Positions 18,677 to 27,378 of a stretch of 64,000 nucleotides of DNA are shown in pieces. The notes under the pieces were generated by a model, which had not been told where the DNA came from, did not search any database, and worked only from the letters and a program-made list of their open reading frames with translations. Source of the stretch: Lactobacillus sp. ESL0684 (GTDB lineage Bacteria > Bacillota > Bacilli > Lactobacillales > Lactobacillaceae); the NCBI RefSeq assembly GCF_029392675.1, contig NZ_CP113941.1, forward strand, positions 1,779,001-1,843,000. The letters are read 5' to 3'. The translations under genes were made by a program, and so were the position numbers. The first letter of the stretch is position 1, and every line of letters starts with the position of its first letter.

Positions 18677-19669
18677 ATGAGTAATTACTTCAGCATGGAA
18701 GCCTTTGATTATGATGATATTCAATTAGTACCAAACAAGGGAATTATTAAGAGCCGAAGCGAAGCTGATACCAGCGTCAAGCTAGGAAACCGAACATTTA
18801 AATTACCGGTTGTTCCTGCAAATATGGAGAGCGTAATTAATGATAATTTAGCTATCTGGCTTGCCCAAAATGGTTACTATTATGTTATGCATCGTTTCCA
18901 ACCAGAAAAACGACTTAATTTCATTAAAATGATGCACCAAAAAGGGCTTTTTGCTTCTATTTCAGTGGGCATCAAAGACAGTGAATACGACTTTATCGAC
19001 AAGTTAGTTAGTGAGGGTATCACTCCCGAGTACATTACTATCGATGTCGCTCATGGCCATTCAGTCTTTGTTATTAAAATGATTAAATACATCAAATCTA
19101 AATTACCAGATAGTTTTTTAACTGCTGGTAATATTGCTACGCCTGAAGCAGTTCGCGAATTAGAAAATGCCGGAGCAGACGCAACTAAAGTTGGTGTCGG
19201 CCCTGGTAAAGCCTGTATTACTAAACTCAAAACTGGTTTCGGCACTGGTGGTTGGCAACTAGCTGCTCTTAGAATGTGTAGCAAGGTTGCTAGCAAACCA
19301 ATTATCGCTGACGGCGGCATTAGACATAACGGTGATATTGCCAAGTCTGTCCGCTTTGGTGCAACAATGGTAATGATTGGTTCTATGTTAGCTGGGCACG
19401 AAGAATCCCCTGGCAATGTTATTAAGATTGATGGCAAAACTTACAAACAATACTGGGGTTCAGCTTCCGAAGTACAAAAGGGCGCCTATCGTAATGTTGA
19501 AGGTAAACAAATGCTAGTAGATTATCGTGGTTCAATTGCCGACACGCTAACAGAAATGCAAGAAGATTTACAATCAGCGATTTCTTATGCTGGTGGTAAA
19601 ACCCTTAGTTCAATCAAACTTGTCGATTACGTCATCGTTAAAAGCTCAATCTTTAATGGAGACAAATAA
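18677..19669 (+). CDS. guaC: GMP reductase
   Basis: GuaC converts GMP to IMP and ammonia with NADPH. The start at ATG 18677 ([17 protein letters not shown]) is chosen over an in-frame ATG at 18653 because AGGAG lies between them. The 330-residue IMPDH/GMPR barrel has '[18 protein letters not shown]', the catalytic cysteine in '[17 protein letters not shown]', '[20 protein letters not shown]' and '[14 protein letters not shown]'. It has no CBS domains, which separates it from IMP dehydrogenase. Length fits the Bacillus-type enzyme. It is transcribed alone and ends in a hairpin terminator. Confidence 0.95.
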   Translation: MSNYFSMEAFDYDDIQLVPNKGIIKSRSEADTSVKLGNRTFKLPVVPANMESVINDNLAIWLAQNGYYYVMHRFQPEKRLNFIKMMHQKGLFASISVGIKDSEYDFIDKLVSEGITPEYITIDVAHGHSVFVIKMIKYIKSKLPDSFLTAGNIATPEAVRELENAGADATKVGVGPGKACITKLKTGFGTGGWQLAALRMCSKVASKPIIADGGIRHNGDIAKSVRFGATMVMIGSMLAGHEESPGNVIKIDGKTYKQYWGSASEVQKGAYRNVEGKQMLVDYRGSIADTLTEMQEDLQSAISYAGGKTLSSIKLVDYVIVKSSIFNGDK

Positions 19670-19732
19670 ATTTTTTAGCTAAATTTTAATTTAATGTAGC
19701 AATAAGACACCATTTCCGTTAAAATGATAATT

Positions 19733-19770
19733 GTCTTAGCACTGTTAGGTAGTCGGTGCTGAGACTTTTT
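19733..19770 (+). terminator. Terminator after guaC
   Basis: GTCTTAGCAC pairs with GTGCTGAGAC (one G-U) and is followed by TTTTT. Confidence 0.85.
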
Positions 19771-19799
19771 GCATTTAAGGAAAAAATAATTGAATTAGT

Positions 19800-20167
19800 C
19801 TACTCAGGCATTTCTGCCGCATCTTGAATCGTTTTTAACAATGGTGTTTTGCCAAATCCACGGTCTTTGAAAGTTATCATGTAATGGCGGTGATTAATTC
19901 TACTAGCAAAATAAAGTATGTTACCACTGCCTTGATTATCGGATGATATCTCTACCTTAGTAATTTTTTCTTCCGCAAATATTTTCTAGTTAACTTATCA
20001 GCTGCATATCGTCTTATTCCTTTGTCAGTTGAAAGACCTTGTTGAACAATGTTAGCCAAACGACTATCGTATAAGTTATCATGAATAACTAATAAGCTAT
20101 AACAACCAATAAGTAGTAGAACCAATGCTAACAATACAAATAAAAGCCTTTGAAACGTTCTTTTCAT
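19800..20167 (-). pseudogene. Frameshifted small lipoprotein gene
   Basis: The first part, from ATG 20167 (MKRTFQRLLFVLLALV; GAGGAG 7 nt upstream), encodes a lipoprotein signal with lipobox L-I-G-C and runs to a stop at 19952 after 'RKYLRKKKLLR'. One base out of frame, coding continues as 'IFAEEKITKVEISSDNQGSG', 'NILYFASRINHRHYMITFKD', 'RGFGKTPLLKTIQDAAEMPE' to TAG at 19800. Restoring one A in the run AGAAAATATT near 19980 joins them into a protein of about 120 residues. The reading frame after the break looks fully protein-like, so the lesion is recent or a sequencing error. The family is not recognised; it resembles small DUF1310-type exported proteins. Confidence 0.7.
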
Positions 20168-20286
20168 ATTAAAACTCCTCATATATAAGCTATAAGCTCA
20201 TTATACAGCTCCCTTAAACAGATTCTCAGCATTAATATACTTATCGTTATACAATGTGCGTGAAGCTTAAAAAAAGGAGGCTAATT

Positions 20287-22002
20287 ATGAAAAAATTCTG
20301 GTCTAACAAGAAATTATTGGTAACATGCTGCAGCATCGTTAGCGCCGGGTTATTTACAATTGGATTAGCAAATCCGCAACCAGTACAGGCACGCGATTTA
20401 TTGCCAAACACAACTACCACTAACAGTAATCAACACTTAATTGGCATGGATGGATCTTGTCAGTGGGACTACGATCCAAGCAGTAAGACTTTAACCTTCA
20501 GGCCCCAAAAGCCTAATGCTAGCCTTTCCTCAACTCCTATTACTAAACTTAATTCGCAATTTAAAGAACTCAAACAAATTAACTTTACTCACCCAGTTAA
20601 TTTAGCCAAAAATTCACAGAGTAAATTTAAAGATTTAACTAAACTGGAAAATATTCAAGGACTCAATTTAGTCAATACAGGCAATGTAACCAATATGATG
20701 GCGATGTTTGAATATGACCACAATTTAACTAAGCTAGACTTAAGTAATTTTAATACTAAAAAAGTAACTAACATGAATGCCATGTTCGCCAGTATGGAAA
20801 GATTAACTGAGCTTAATGTCAACAAGTTTGATACCAGCAATGTAACTAATATGAATTATATGTTTGAAGGGCTTAGTAAAGTCACTAGTTTAGATCTTAG
20901 TAACTTTGATACCGGCAAAGTTACTTCAATGAGCGGAATGTTTGCTCGTGACAGTGAGCTTACCAAATTAGATTTGCGTAGCTTTAATACCATTAATGTC
21001 CAAGATATGGATTATATGTTCAGTGACTTAACAAAGATTAAGTCGTTAAATTTAGCTAGTTTTAATACTAGCAATGCAGTAGATCTTAGCTACATGTTTC
21101 TTGACGATACTAACTTGACATCGCTTGATCTTAGTAACTTTGATACTACTCAAGCTGCCAAATACGATTTACGTACACTAGGAATCTTAGCCAATTGCGG
21201 TAATCCCGAGGGTTTCGTATTAAAACTAGGTAACCACAGACTCAGGAAGTCAGCTTTTATTGGCAACAAAATGACGCAAATTAGAGCAATTGGTAATGGT
21301 GAGCTTGACCACCCACAAGGCGCAACTTATTCACTCAAACAATTCCAAAACTTATACAACCAGGCCGCCAAAAATTGTCCTACCGATACATATATTATGT
21401 CCAAGGGTAAGATTGTGAATTTTAAGCAAAAACCTCTCGCAATAGTTGATCGAACTACTAAGCACAACGCTTATCTCTATGATCGAACAGGTCTACGTGT
21501 CAACCAAATTACTATCCAAGCAGATTCCAAAGTTGCTACTTACGACTCAGCTGTTATTAACGGCAAGAAGTTTTACTATATGGGCAATGGACTATATATT
21601 GCTAATGACGATATTGGAACTACTACCAAGGGTAATGGTAACTTGCTTGTTAATGGCAAAGCAGTTGCTCAAACAACCCTAACTGATCAAAACGATTTAC
21701 CAACAAGTATTGTAGTCTTTAAACCGAATAAGACAATTTCAAGTGCCATTATAAAAAACAAAAATGGACAAAACTATTATGAAGCAGATGCAGAGCATAT
21801 CATTCCCGCTGATCGTTATGCTACAACCAAGCGTAAATTGATCCACAATGCCTATCTTTACGCCCCTAACGGTAAACGCATTGGCAAAAAGGTGCTAAAG
21901 CGCAAACAAGTCTATTCAACTTATGGTAATGCAGTCTTGATTGGCAAGCACTATTATTATTTCCTGGGAAATAATCAGTATGTCAAAGCTGCTAATTTTT
22001 AA
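20287..22002 (+). CDS. BspA-type leucine-rich-repeat surface protein with two SLAP anchors
   Basis: The start at 20287 has AAGGAGG 7 nt upstream. The 571-residue protein has a signal peptide (about 1-36, ending 'PQPVQA'). Six or so DUF285/BspA repeats of about 25 residues follow, each like 'LTKLDLSNFNTKKVTNMNAM', at about 115-280. At the C-terminus are two SLAP repeats ('HNAYLYDRTGLRVNQ...FYYMGNGLYI' and 'HNAYLYAPNGKRIGKK...YYYFLGNNQYV'), the non-covalent wall anchor of Lactobacillus S-layer and surface proteins. BspA repeats usually bind host proteins or other cells. There is no LPxTG motif. It is transcribed alone. Confidence 0.9.
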   Translation: MKKFWSNKKLLVTCCSIVSAGLFTIGLANPQPVQARDLLPNTTTTNSNQHLIGMDGSCQWDYDPSSKTLTFRPQKPNASLSSTPITKLNSQFKELKQINFTHPVNLAKNSQSKFKDLTKLENIQGLNLVNTGNVTNMMAMFEYDHNLTKLDLSNFNTKKVTNMNAMFASMERLTELNVNKFDTSNVTNMNYMFEGLSKVTSLDLSNFDTGKVTSMSGMFARDSELTKLDLRSFNTINVQDMDYMFSDLTKIKSLNLASFNTSNAVDLSYMFLDDTNLTSLDLSNFDTTQAAKYDLRTLGILANCGNPEGFVLKLGNHRLRKSAFIGNKMTQIRAIGNGELDHPQGATYSLKQFQNLYNQAAKNCPTDTYIMSKGKIVNFKQKPLAIVDRTTKHNAYLYDRTGLRVNQITIQADSKVATYDSAVINGKKFYYMGNGLYIANDDIGTTTKGNGNLLVNGKAVAQTTLTDQNDLPTSIVVFKPNKTISSAIIKNKNGQNYYEADAEHIIPADRYATTKRKLIHNAYLYAPNGKRIGKKVLKRKQVYSTYGNAVLIGKHYYYFLGNNQYVKAANF

Positions 22003-22007
22003 AACAA

Positions 22008-22050
22008 AGAAAAAGCAGTGAATCAATATTCCGTCGAATATTGACCCACT
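22008..22050 (-). terminator. Terminator after amino-acid permease
   Basis: TCAATATT and AATATTGA, extended by CAGTG/CACTA-type flanks, form a long hairpin. Only the minus strand has a T-run after it (GCTTTTTC), so it serves the leftward permease. The plus-strand end of the BspA gene lacks an obvious T-run. Confidence 0.65.
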
Positions 22051-22066
22051 ACTAGGTTAGTATGTT

Positions 22067-23461
22067 TTATTTGCGATCTTTTCTTGAAATCAAAAACATT
22101 GCTAGCGGTAAAATTACTAACCCAAAAAGCATTACTGCAATTGCTGACCAATTAACACCAATTACTTTTCCATTATCGACTATACCAAACTGCAGCTGCC
22201 AATCATATTTTATTAATAGAAAGCCAACTAAAATAATAGAAAAAATCGGAGCAATTAGATCAGTCCAAACATTTTTATTTGCAGGTAAAACAGCTTCCTT
22301 ACTTTTATCAAAATAAAAGGCAATTACTGCTAATGGCACGACTAAATAACCTAAAAATCTGACTATGGCACTTAGCGTAATTAGATTGGTTAAATTATAT
22401 TGAAAAGCCAGTGGCACTAAAATTGCTAGTGCAACAGAGATAAGAAATGTTCTTGCCGGAAAGTTGTGCTCCGTGCGCTTAGTTAAGGATTGCGAAAGTT
22501 GTTGCTGACGGGCCATTGCTTCCAAGATTCGTGGCGCATTAAAGCTTGAAGCAATATTGACGCCTAACATCGAAACTAGTGCGCCAACTAAAATTATTGC
22601 TCGCAAGATTTTATTATTAAAAACTGCACTAATTGCCACCACTTGTTTAGTAGTCATCAATGCCCGCGGATTAAGTAATATTGCCACTGTTATCACACCA
22701 ATATAAATAATCGCAATTATCAAAATAGCCAGTGGAATTGCCTTAGGGAGATTTTTTTCCGGCTTTTGCATATCATCAGAACCAGAAGCTATCGACTCAA
22801 AGCCCGTAAATACGAAAAAAGCAGCGACTACTGCCATGACAAAGTTAGTTAGTGTTATATTCGGAACAATTTTTTGACCATGCTGAGTAATTTGATCAAC
22901 TACTGTCAGATCAAGTGAAGTCCCACTCTTTAACAGTAGACTAGCACCAGCAATAATAATTAAGATTAAAGCAGCAATTTTACCAACTGTTGCAATATTC
23001 ATTACCAACTTCAAAAACTTCTGTCCCAATAAATTGATCATAGTAATAATTGACATCAATAATAAAAAGCCCAGCGTAATATTAACTGGATTATCTGCTT
23101 GGCCACCAAAAATAGCAATTGTCGATTTGATCACTCCTACAGCCATTACGCCCCAAGCTACACTAGCTGAAAAATAGCGTAAAATTCCAATATAAAAGCC
23201 GACATTATCGCCAAAAGCTGCCTTCGCATAAGCATATGCAGCTCCTGATTTAGTTACATATTTAGCTGCTGCTGCAAATGAGATAGCTATAATTGCTGCC
23301 AAAGTCGCAGCAATTAGATAAACCATTAATGCCTTGCTTCCTACCCGCTTTACTACACTACCTGGTGTTAAAAAAATACCAGATCCAATGATTGAATTAA
23401 TCGCCAGCAATACAATCGACCAGAAACCCAGCTTATCATTAAACTTTCTGCTTTTTTCCAT
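22067..23461 (-). CDS. APC-superfamily amino-acid permease
   Basis: The 464-residue protein has about 12 hydrophobic helices. It begins with the APC hallmark 'LLAINSIIGSGIFLTPGSVV' (unwound G-S-G helix 1) and has 'FAAAAKYVTKSGAAYAYAKA' (helix 3 region) and 'FFVFTGFESIASGSDDMQKP' (helix 6 with the conserved Phe-Glu). These proteins import amino acids with protons or exchange them. The substrate cannot be read from sequence. It is monocistronic with GAGGT ahead of the ATG and its own terminator. Confidence 0.88.
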   Translation of the reverse strand: MEKSRKFNDKLGFWSIVLLAINSIIGSGIFLTPGSVVKRVGSKALMVYLIAATLAAIIAISFAAAAKYVTKSGAAYAYAKAAFGDNVGFYIGILRYFSASVAWGVMAVGVIKSTIAIFGGQADNPVNITLGFLLLMSIITMINLLGQKFLKLVMNIATVGKIAALILIIIAGASLLLKSGTSLDLTVVDQITQHGQKIVPNITLTNFVMAVVAAFFVFTGFESIASGSDDMQKPEKNLPKAIPLAILIIAIIYIGVITVAILLNPRALMTTKQVVAISAVFNNKILRAIILVGALVSMLGVNIASSFNAPRILEAMARQQQLSQSLTKRTEHNFPARTFLISVALAILVPLAFQYNLTNLITLSAIVRFLGYLVVPLAVIAFYFDKSKEAVLPANKNVWTDLIAPIFSIILVGFLLIKYDWQLQFGIVDNGKVIGVNWSAIAVMLFGLVILPLAMFLISRKDRK

Positions 23462-23540
23462 TATTAATTACCTCATTATTACTAATCTTACTAACATTAT
23501 AATCGGTAATAAGTAAGGTAAGTGATTATTTGTTTATACA

Positions 23541-23577
23541 AAAATAGTAGCAATAAGCTTAATTCATTGCTACTATT
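23541..23577 (-). terminator. Terminator after nitroreductase gene
   Basis: AATAGTAGCAAT and ATTGCTACTATT form a perfect 12-bp stem. On the minus strand it is followed by TTTTG. Confidence 0.7.
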
Positions 23578-23605
23578 AAAGTATAATTATTTTAATCTTT
23601 ATAAT

Positions 23606-24259
23606 TTAATCAAATTTAAACACTTGCTTAACAGGATAACGTACAGACTTAACTTCGGGAACATAATCTTTGGTAGTCTTACCCACTGCAATTGCCATTA
23701 CTGGAACAAACCGTTTAGGATCCAAATCAAACATTTCTGCCGCTTTAGTAGTATCATAACCACCAATTGGGTTAGTGTCATAACCATGCGCACGTGCCAC
23801 TAACATGAACTGCATGGCGGCTAAAGATGAATCAACCGCAGAATCCATTACCAAGGTGTCATAATCCGCATGCTCATACAAAGGCAAAAAGGTACTAAAA
23901 ACCTCATCCAATTTTGCTTTATCAATCTGACCATTATGATACGCCTTAGTCCAAAGATCGCGATATGACTTATATGCATCAGTATCGCCAAACAACAATA
24001 CCATCGCTGAGCAAGTATCTATTTGCGGCGTATTGAACTTCATAAAATATTGCTTTAATTTTGCTTTACCTTCTTCAGTGTCCACAATGACAAAATGCCA
24101 TGCCTGCAAATTACATGATGACGGCGCCGTAGTCGTCTCTGTAATCATTTGTTCAAATTCTTCATGTGAAATTTTCACTGTTGAGTCAAAGTTTCTTACC
24201 GATTGTCGATTAAATACTACGTCTTTGAAATCATTATTTACAATTTGTTTATCTGTCAT
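23606..24259 (-). CDS. Nitroreductase-family FMN-dependent oxidoreductase
   Basis: The 217-residue protein has the nitroreductase FMN-binding signature 'VVFNRQSVRNFDSTVKI' near the start, 'APSSCNLQAWHFVIV' and 'LVARAHGYDTNPIGGYDTTK'. Family enzymes reduce nitro groups, quinones or flavins with NAD(P)H as homodimers. Its AGGAG lies inside the end of the SDR gene, 2 bp of spacing, so the two are co-translated. They share a promoter with a TetR operator, which fits a response to a toxic or electrophilic compound. The substrate is unknown. Confidence 0.88.
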   Translation of the reverse strand: MTDKQIVNNDFKDVVFNRQSVRNFDSTVKISHEEFEQMITETTTAPSSCNLQAWHFVIVDTEEGKAKLKQYFMKFNTPQIDTCSAMVLLFGDTDAYKSYRDLWTKAYHNGQIDKAKLDEVFSTFLPLYEHADYDTLVMDSAVDSSLAAMQFMLVARAHGYDTNPIGGYDTTKAAEMFDLDPKRFVPVMAIAVGKTTKDYVPEVKSVRYPVKQVFKFD

Positions 24260-24261
24260 AA

Positions 24262-25152
24262 TTAATTATCTCCTTCTACTTTATGTGTTTGAGTTAAAAA
24301 TGGAGCTAATGCTTGCAAGTCTGGACCTTTGCCCTCTGGAATACCTTTTGTTCTACCAACGATCGCATCATTTACACCTGGATGGGTCAAAATATAAAAC
24401 TTATCATCCTCAAGTGCTTTAAAAACAAGCTTTGCTACGCCATCAAGTGCCATGCCTGTTATAATATCAACCTTAGCCTGTTTTTGTCCAGCTTTAAAAG
24501 TTTCACTAGTATAATAAGGATCGCTTTTATCAGTATATTTTTCCGGGCGATGCTTTTCTGTATGATATAAGTCTGTTTGGACAAAGGCTGGACAGAATAC
24601 ATGTAACCCAACATTGGCTTGAGCAACTTGTAAGTCATATTCAACTGCCTCACTCATCCCGACGACAGCGAACTTAGTCGCGTAATATGCTGGCATTTGT
24701 GGACTAGTCATTAACCCTGCAATTGATGCTACATTCAAAATGTCGCCGTGTTCTTTCTGTTTGCGCATAATTGGAATTACGCGTTTTAATGCCCAAACTT
24801 GACTCATTAAGTCAGCATGCAAGATCCATTCCCAATCCCTAGTTGGCAATTCCCAAACTGGGCCAGGAATAGCAACACCTGCTGAGTTTATCAATAAATT
24901 AATTTGGTCATATTTATTCATTGCCCGATTAACTAGATTATCAATCTCAGTTTCTTCAGTTACATCAGTAAGCACACTAATTGCTTGCGCACCAATTTCC
25001 TTAACATCTTGTAACGTTTTTGCTAATGCTGGTTCATCAATATCTGCCAATACAAGTTTCATGCCGCGTTTAGCTGCTTCTAAAGCAAACTCACGCCCAA
25101 AACCATGTGCTGCACCGGTAATTACTGCAACTTTATCCTTAAATTCTTTCAT
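24262..25152 (-). CDS. Short-chain dehydrogenase/reductase
   Basis: The start at 25152 (ATG after GTG) has AAAGGA upstream. The 296-residue SDR has the cofactor motif 'VITGAAHGFGREFA' (T-G-x3-G-x-G), 'DID' at the end of beta 2 (favouring NAD(H)), 'NSAGVAIPGP' (the N-A/S-G motif), catalytic Ser in 'LNVASIAGLM' and the Y-x3-K pair in 'PAYYATKFAVVG'. It is longer than the classical 250 residues, with a C-terminal extension. It is the first gene of a two-gene unit with the nitroreductase and lies directly downstream of a TetR-type operator and a cre site. Confidence 0.9.
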   Translation of the reverse strand: MKEFKDKVAVITGAAHGFGREFALEAAKRGMKLVLADIDEPALAKTLQDVKEIGAQAISVLTDVTEETEIDNLVNRAMNKYDQINLLINSAGVAIPGPVWELPTRDWEWILHADLMSQVWALKRVIPIMRKQKEHGDILNVASIAGLMTSPQMPAYYATKFAVVGMSEAVEYDLQVAQANVGLHVFCPAFVQTDLYHTEKHRPEKYTDKSDPYYTSETFKAGQKQAKVDIITGMALDGVAKLVFKALEDDKFYILTHPGVNDAIVGRTKGIPEGKGPDLQALAPFLTQTHKVEGDN

Positions 25153-25207
25153 CACGAAATATCCTTTCTTTGTTAAGCTTATAACTAAATATTTCTTATA
25201 TTTACAT

Positions 25208-25221
25208 TCTAAGCGTTTTCA
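25208..25221. promoter_or_regulatory. cre site (CcpA)
   Basis: TCTAAGCGTTTTCA matches TGWAANCGNTNWCA at 13 of 14 positions. It lies 56 bp upstream of the SDR start, downstream of the TetR-type operator, consistent with carbon catabolite repression of the SDR-nitroreductase unit. Confidence 0.6.
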
Positions 25222-25246
25222 AAAGCAATCAAAGATACAATTAACA

Positions 25247-25272
25247 GATTTTGTAATATATCTTACAAAATC
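25247..25272. promoter_or_regulatory. TetR-type operator
   Basis: GATTTTGTAA (25247-25256) and TTACAAAATC (25263-25272) are a perfect 10+10 inverted repeat with a 6-bp centre. It lies between the TetR gene and the SDR gene, both leftward, and is the obvious binding site for the adjacent regulator. Confidence 0.75.
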
Positions 25273-25293
25273 GATAAATCATTAGAATACTAA

Positions 25294-25887
25294 TTAACAA
25301 AATAAGTTCTTATTTTTATCAGCTACTTTAAGAGAATAGACAATAATATCTTGCTGTGTTCGACACAACCGTTGCCTAATCTCGTCTGGTGTTTCTTTTT
25401 GACCATTACCTAGCCAATCAAAGATAATTTCAGTAAACCCACCTGTAAACATTTCTGCAATAAATAATCTGTCATCTGCTCGAACTTGCAAATGGTATTT
25501 TTTAATAATTTCATCGATATAGCCCAATAAAACATTGATTTGCGGTTTTCTGAAAAATAAATTAAATTGATAAATATCTAGACTATCATAAAATGCTCGT
25601 CCCAATAATTGGTTATTCTGAAAATAAGTTAAGACTTTATACAAATCTTCATCCCATTTTTTATAGCCTTTGGATTCATTTAACAGAGCAATAATCTCGT
25701 CTTGAACCGTCCATTTGATAAGATCTTGAACATCTTCAAAATGATAATAAAAAGTTGGCCTAGTTTTATTTGCTACTTCTAAAAGTTCTCTCACCGTTAT
25801 CTTGTTTAATGGTTCTTTTTTAAGTAACTGCTTTAGTGCACCAGAAAAATCTCTTTTAGTTTGTAAACTAATTTCAGTATTCTTCAT
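25294..25887 (-). CDS. TetR/AcrR-family regulator
   Basis: The start at 25887 (MKNTEISLQTKRDFSGAL) has AGAGG 6 nt upstream. The 197-residue protein has an N-terminal TetR HTH ('KITVRELLEVANKTRPTFYY' at about 30-50) and an all-helical C-terminal ligand/dimer domain resembling the TetR_C_8 group, as in DhaS-type regulators. A perfect 26-bp operator lies 21 bp past its stop, ahead of the SDR-nitroreductase pair. It probably represses that pair until a ligand binds. Confidence 0.85.
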   Translation of the reverse strand: MKNTEISLQTKRDFSGALKQLLKKEPLNKITVRELLEVANKTRPTFYYHFEDVQDLIKWTVQDEIIALLNESKGYKKWDEDLYKVLTYFQNNQLLGRAFYDSLDIYQFNLFFRKPQINVLLGYIDEIIKKYHLQVRADDRLFIAEMFTGGFTEIIFDWLGNGQKETPDEIRQRLCRTQQDIIVYSLKVADKNKNLFC

Positions 25888-26051
25888 TTTTTGCCTCTTC
25901 TGCACATCATGATTTTAATTAAGCAACTATCTATAAAGCGCTTTTTTAATACTTTAATTATAGATTGTTTTCTATTGCACAAGCAATACATTGACCAAAC
26001 TTTTTTTAGTCTCTTAGCAGCCTTTCTATATCGACAATGGCAGCCTAAACA

Positions 26052-26084
26052 AAAAATACTTTAAGTAATATAACTTAAAGTATT
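26052..26084 (-). terminator. Terminator after acyltransferase-like gene
   Basis: AATACTTTAAGT and ACTTAAAGTATT form a perfect 12-bp stem followed on the minus strand by TTTTTTG. Confidence 0.8.
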
Positions 26085-26109
26085 CTGTAATCAAGCTTTA
26101 TTAGTCGAT

Positions 26110-27339
26110 TTAATCAAATAATACATTCAATGAAAAATTATTAATTAAATCAGCTACACTTTGGGTCAGTGCCAAACCAACTGCATATTCAGATTCTGTT
26201 CCGATCATGTTAAAAGACAAGTGTAACTGCTGTTGATAAGTTACAGCTGCTATTTGAAACATTGGAGCAATTCTGAAACCACCTGTCAAGATTACTCGTT
26301 TAATTTTATTACCAGTAAAAGCTAATTTACCACTATCAAGAATTCCAAAATTAGTATATCCAATTTCACGAATGTGATAATTAGCTTGCACGATTTCTTG
26401 TAACTTAGTTAAGGGTTGATCTTTATAATTATCTAGCAATGCTTTAATCGAATCAAAGCATTGATATTCATGCTTCAGCTCAAGCATTTTCTGATGTACA
26501 TGTTCAACTAACCTTTCAAAAGATTCTTCTGGACTCGTACTAATTGATAAATTATATCTTGAAGTCAGGTTGGCTACTTGTACACCAGCAACTTTGGGCC
26601 CAAATTTACGCATATCTGCTGGACAAGCAAAAGAAATCGTATCATTACCAGAAAAGCGTTGCACAACATGACCGAATGCTGCCATTACTATATCATTTAC
26701 CGTCACTTTAGCAATATGACTCGCTCTAAATAAGCGGTCAGTATTTTTTTGGCTTAGACAAACATTCCCAACACAATAATGTTGCTTACCTTCCTTAGCT
26801 AGCTGTGGCAGCGAAAGAGGCTTAGTAGGATGATCACTTCTAACAGATGAAGGTTGATAATCCTGCAACATTTCTTCTAGCCAATCAATATTTTGATAAT
26901 TATGAACATTCTTTAGAACATCAGGTCCTTCAGAATAAGCCATTGCTAGTAAATAAAGAATTTGTTTACTGCCAGCACCATCGGTTAAAATATGACTAAA
27001 GTAGATGATTAAGTTAGTTTGACCATTTCTATCATTCCAATAAATTCTTATTTGTGGCTCCAGCATTAAATCCCAATTTTCGGCATCAAGATCAGGATCC
27101 ACCACATTATATTTGATTAAGTCGTTACAATTAGTTGTGACTTGTTCAAAACTATTAGTATTAACTTGATACCTACATAATAATTCTGGAACTATTTTTA
27201 CTACAGCACCTACTGCCTCAATAAAACGCTGACGATCTAAAATTGATTCGAACTGTATTTCACACCGAATAACTGGATACAACGTATCCAAGCCAATAGT
27301 GTGATTGATATTTAATGGCTCGCCCATATATATTGTCAT
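26110..27339 (-). CDS. CoA-dependent acyltransferase / condensation-fold protein
   Basis: The 409-residue protein has the catalytic 'HILTDGAGS' (H-x3-D-G) motif at about residue 134, the hallmark of the chloramphenicol-acetyltransferase/condensation superfamily. A second core segment 'TVNDIVMAAFGHVVQRF' is also typical of the two-lobed alcohol acetyltransferase or PapA-like members. Such enzymes move an acyl group from CoA or a carrier to an alcohol or amine. It lies 39 bp after the GH28 polygalacturonase and ends the transcript. A link to pectin is odd: it might acylate a sugar, or use a product of the operon. GGGAG precedes the ATG by 8 nt. Function is unknown. Confidence 0.7.
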   Translation of the reverse strand: MTIYMGEPLNINHTIGLDTLYPVIRCEIQFESILDRQRFIEAVGAVVKIVPELLCRYQVNTNSFEQVTTNCNDLIKYNVVDPDLDAENWDLMLEPQIRIYWNDRNGQTNLIIYFSHILTDGAGSKQILYLLAMAYSEGPDVLKNVHNYQNIDWLEEMLQDYQPSSVRSDHPTKPLSLPQLAKEGKQHYCVGNVCLSQKNTDRLFRASHIAKVTVNDIVMAAFGHVVQRFSGNDTISFACPADMRKFGPKVAGVQVANLTSRYNLSISTSPEESFERLVEHVHQKMLELKHEYQCFDSIKALLDNYKDQPLTKLQEIVQANYHIREIGYTNFGILDSGKLAFTGNKIKRVILTGGFRIAPMFQIAAVTYQQQLHLSFNMIGTESEYAVGLALTQSVADLINNFSLNVLFD

Positions 27340-27378
27340 TAATTACTCTCCCTAAATATTAAATTATAAACGATTAAA

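Noticed and set aside
20655-20840. Antisense open frame inside the BspA gene
   Set aside because: It is a shadow produced by the repetitive LRR codons and has no RBS or independent signal.
20690-21170. Tandem repeats considered as a CRISPR array
   Set aside because: The repeats are 75-bp in-frame protein repeats with no spacer structure and lie inside a coding gene.
25931-25948. cre site near TetR start (TATAAAGCGCTTTTTT)
   Set aside because: Only the central part fits; both outer ends fail the consensus.
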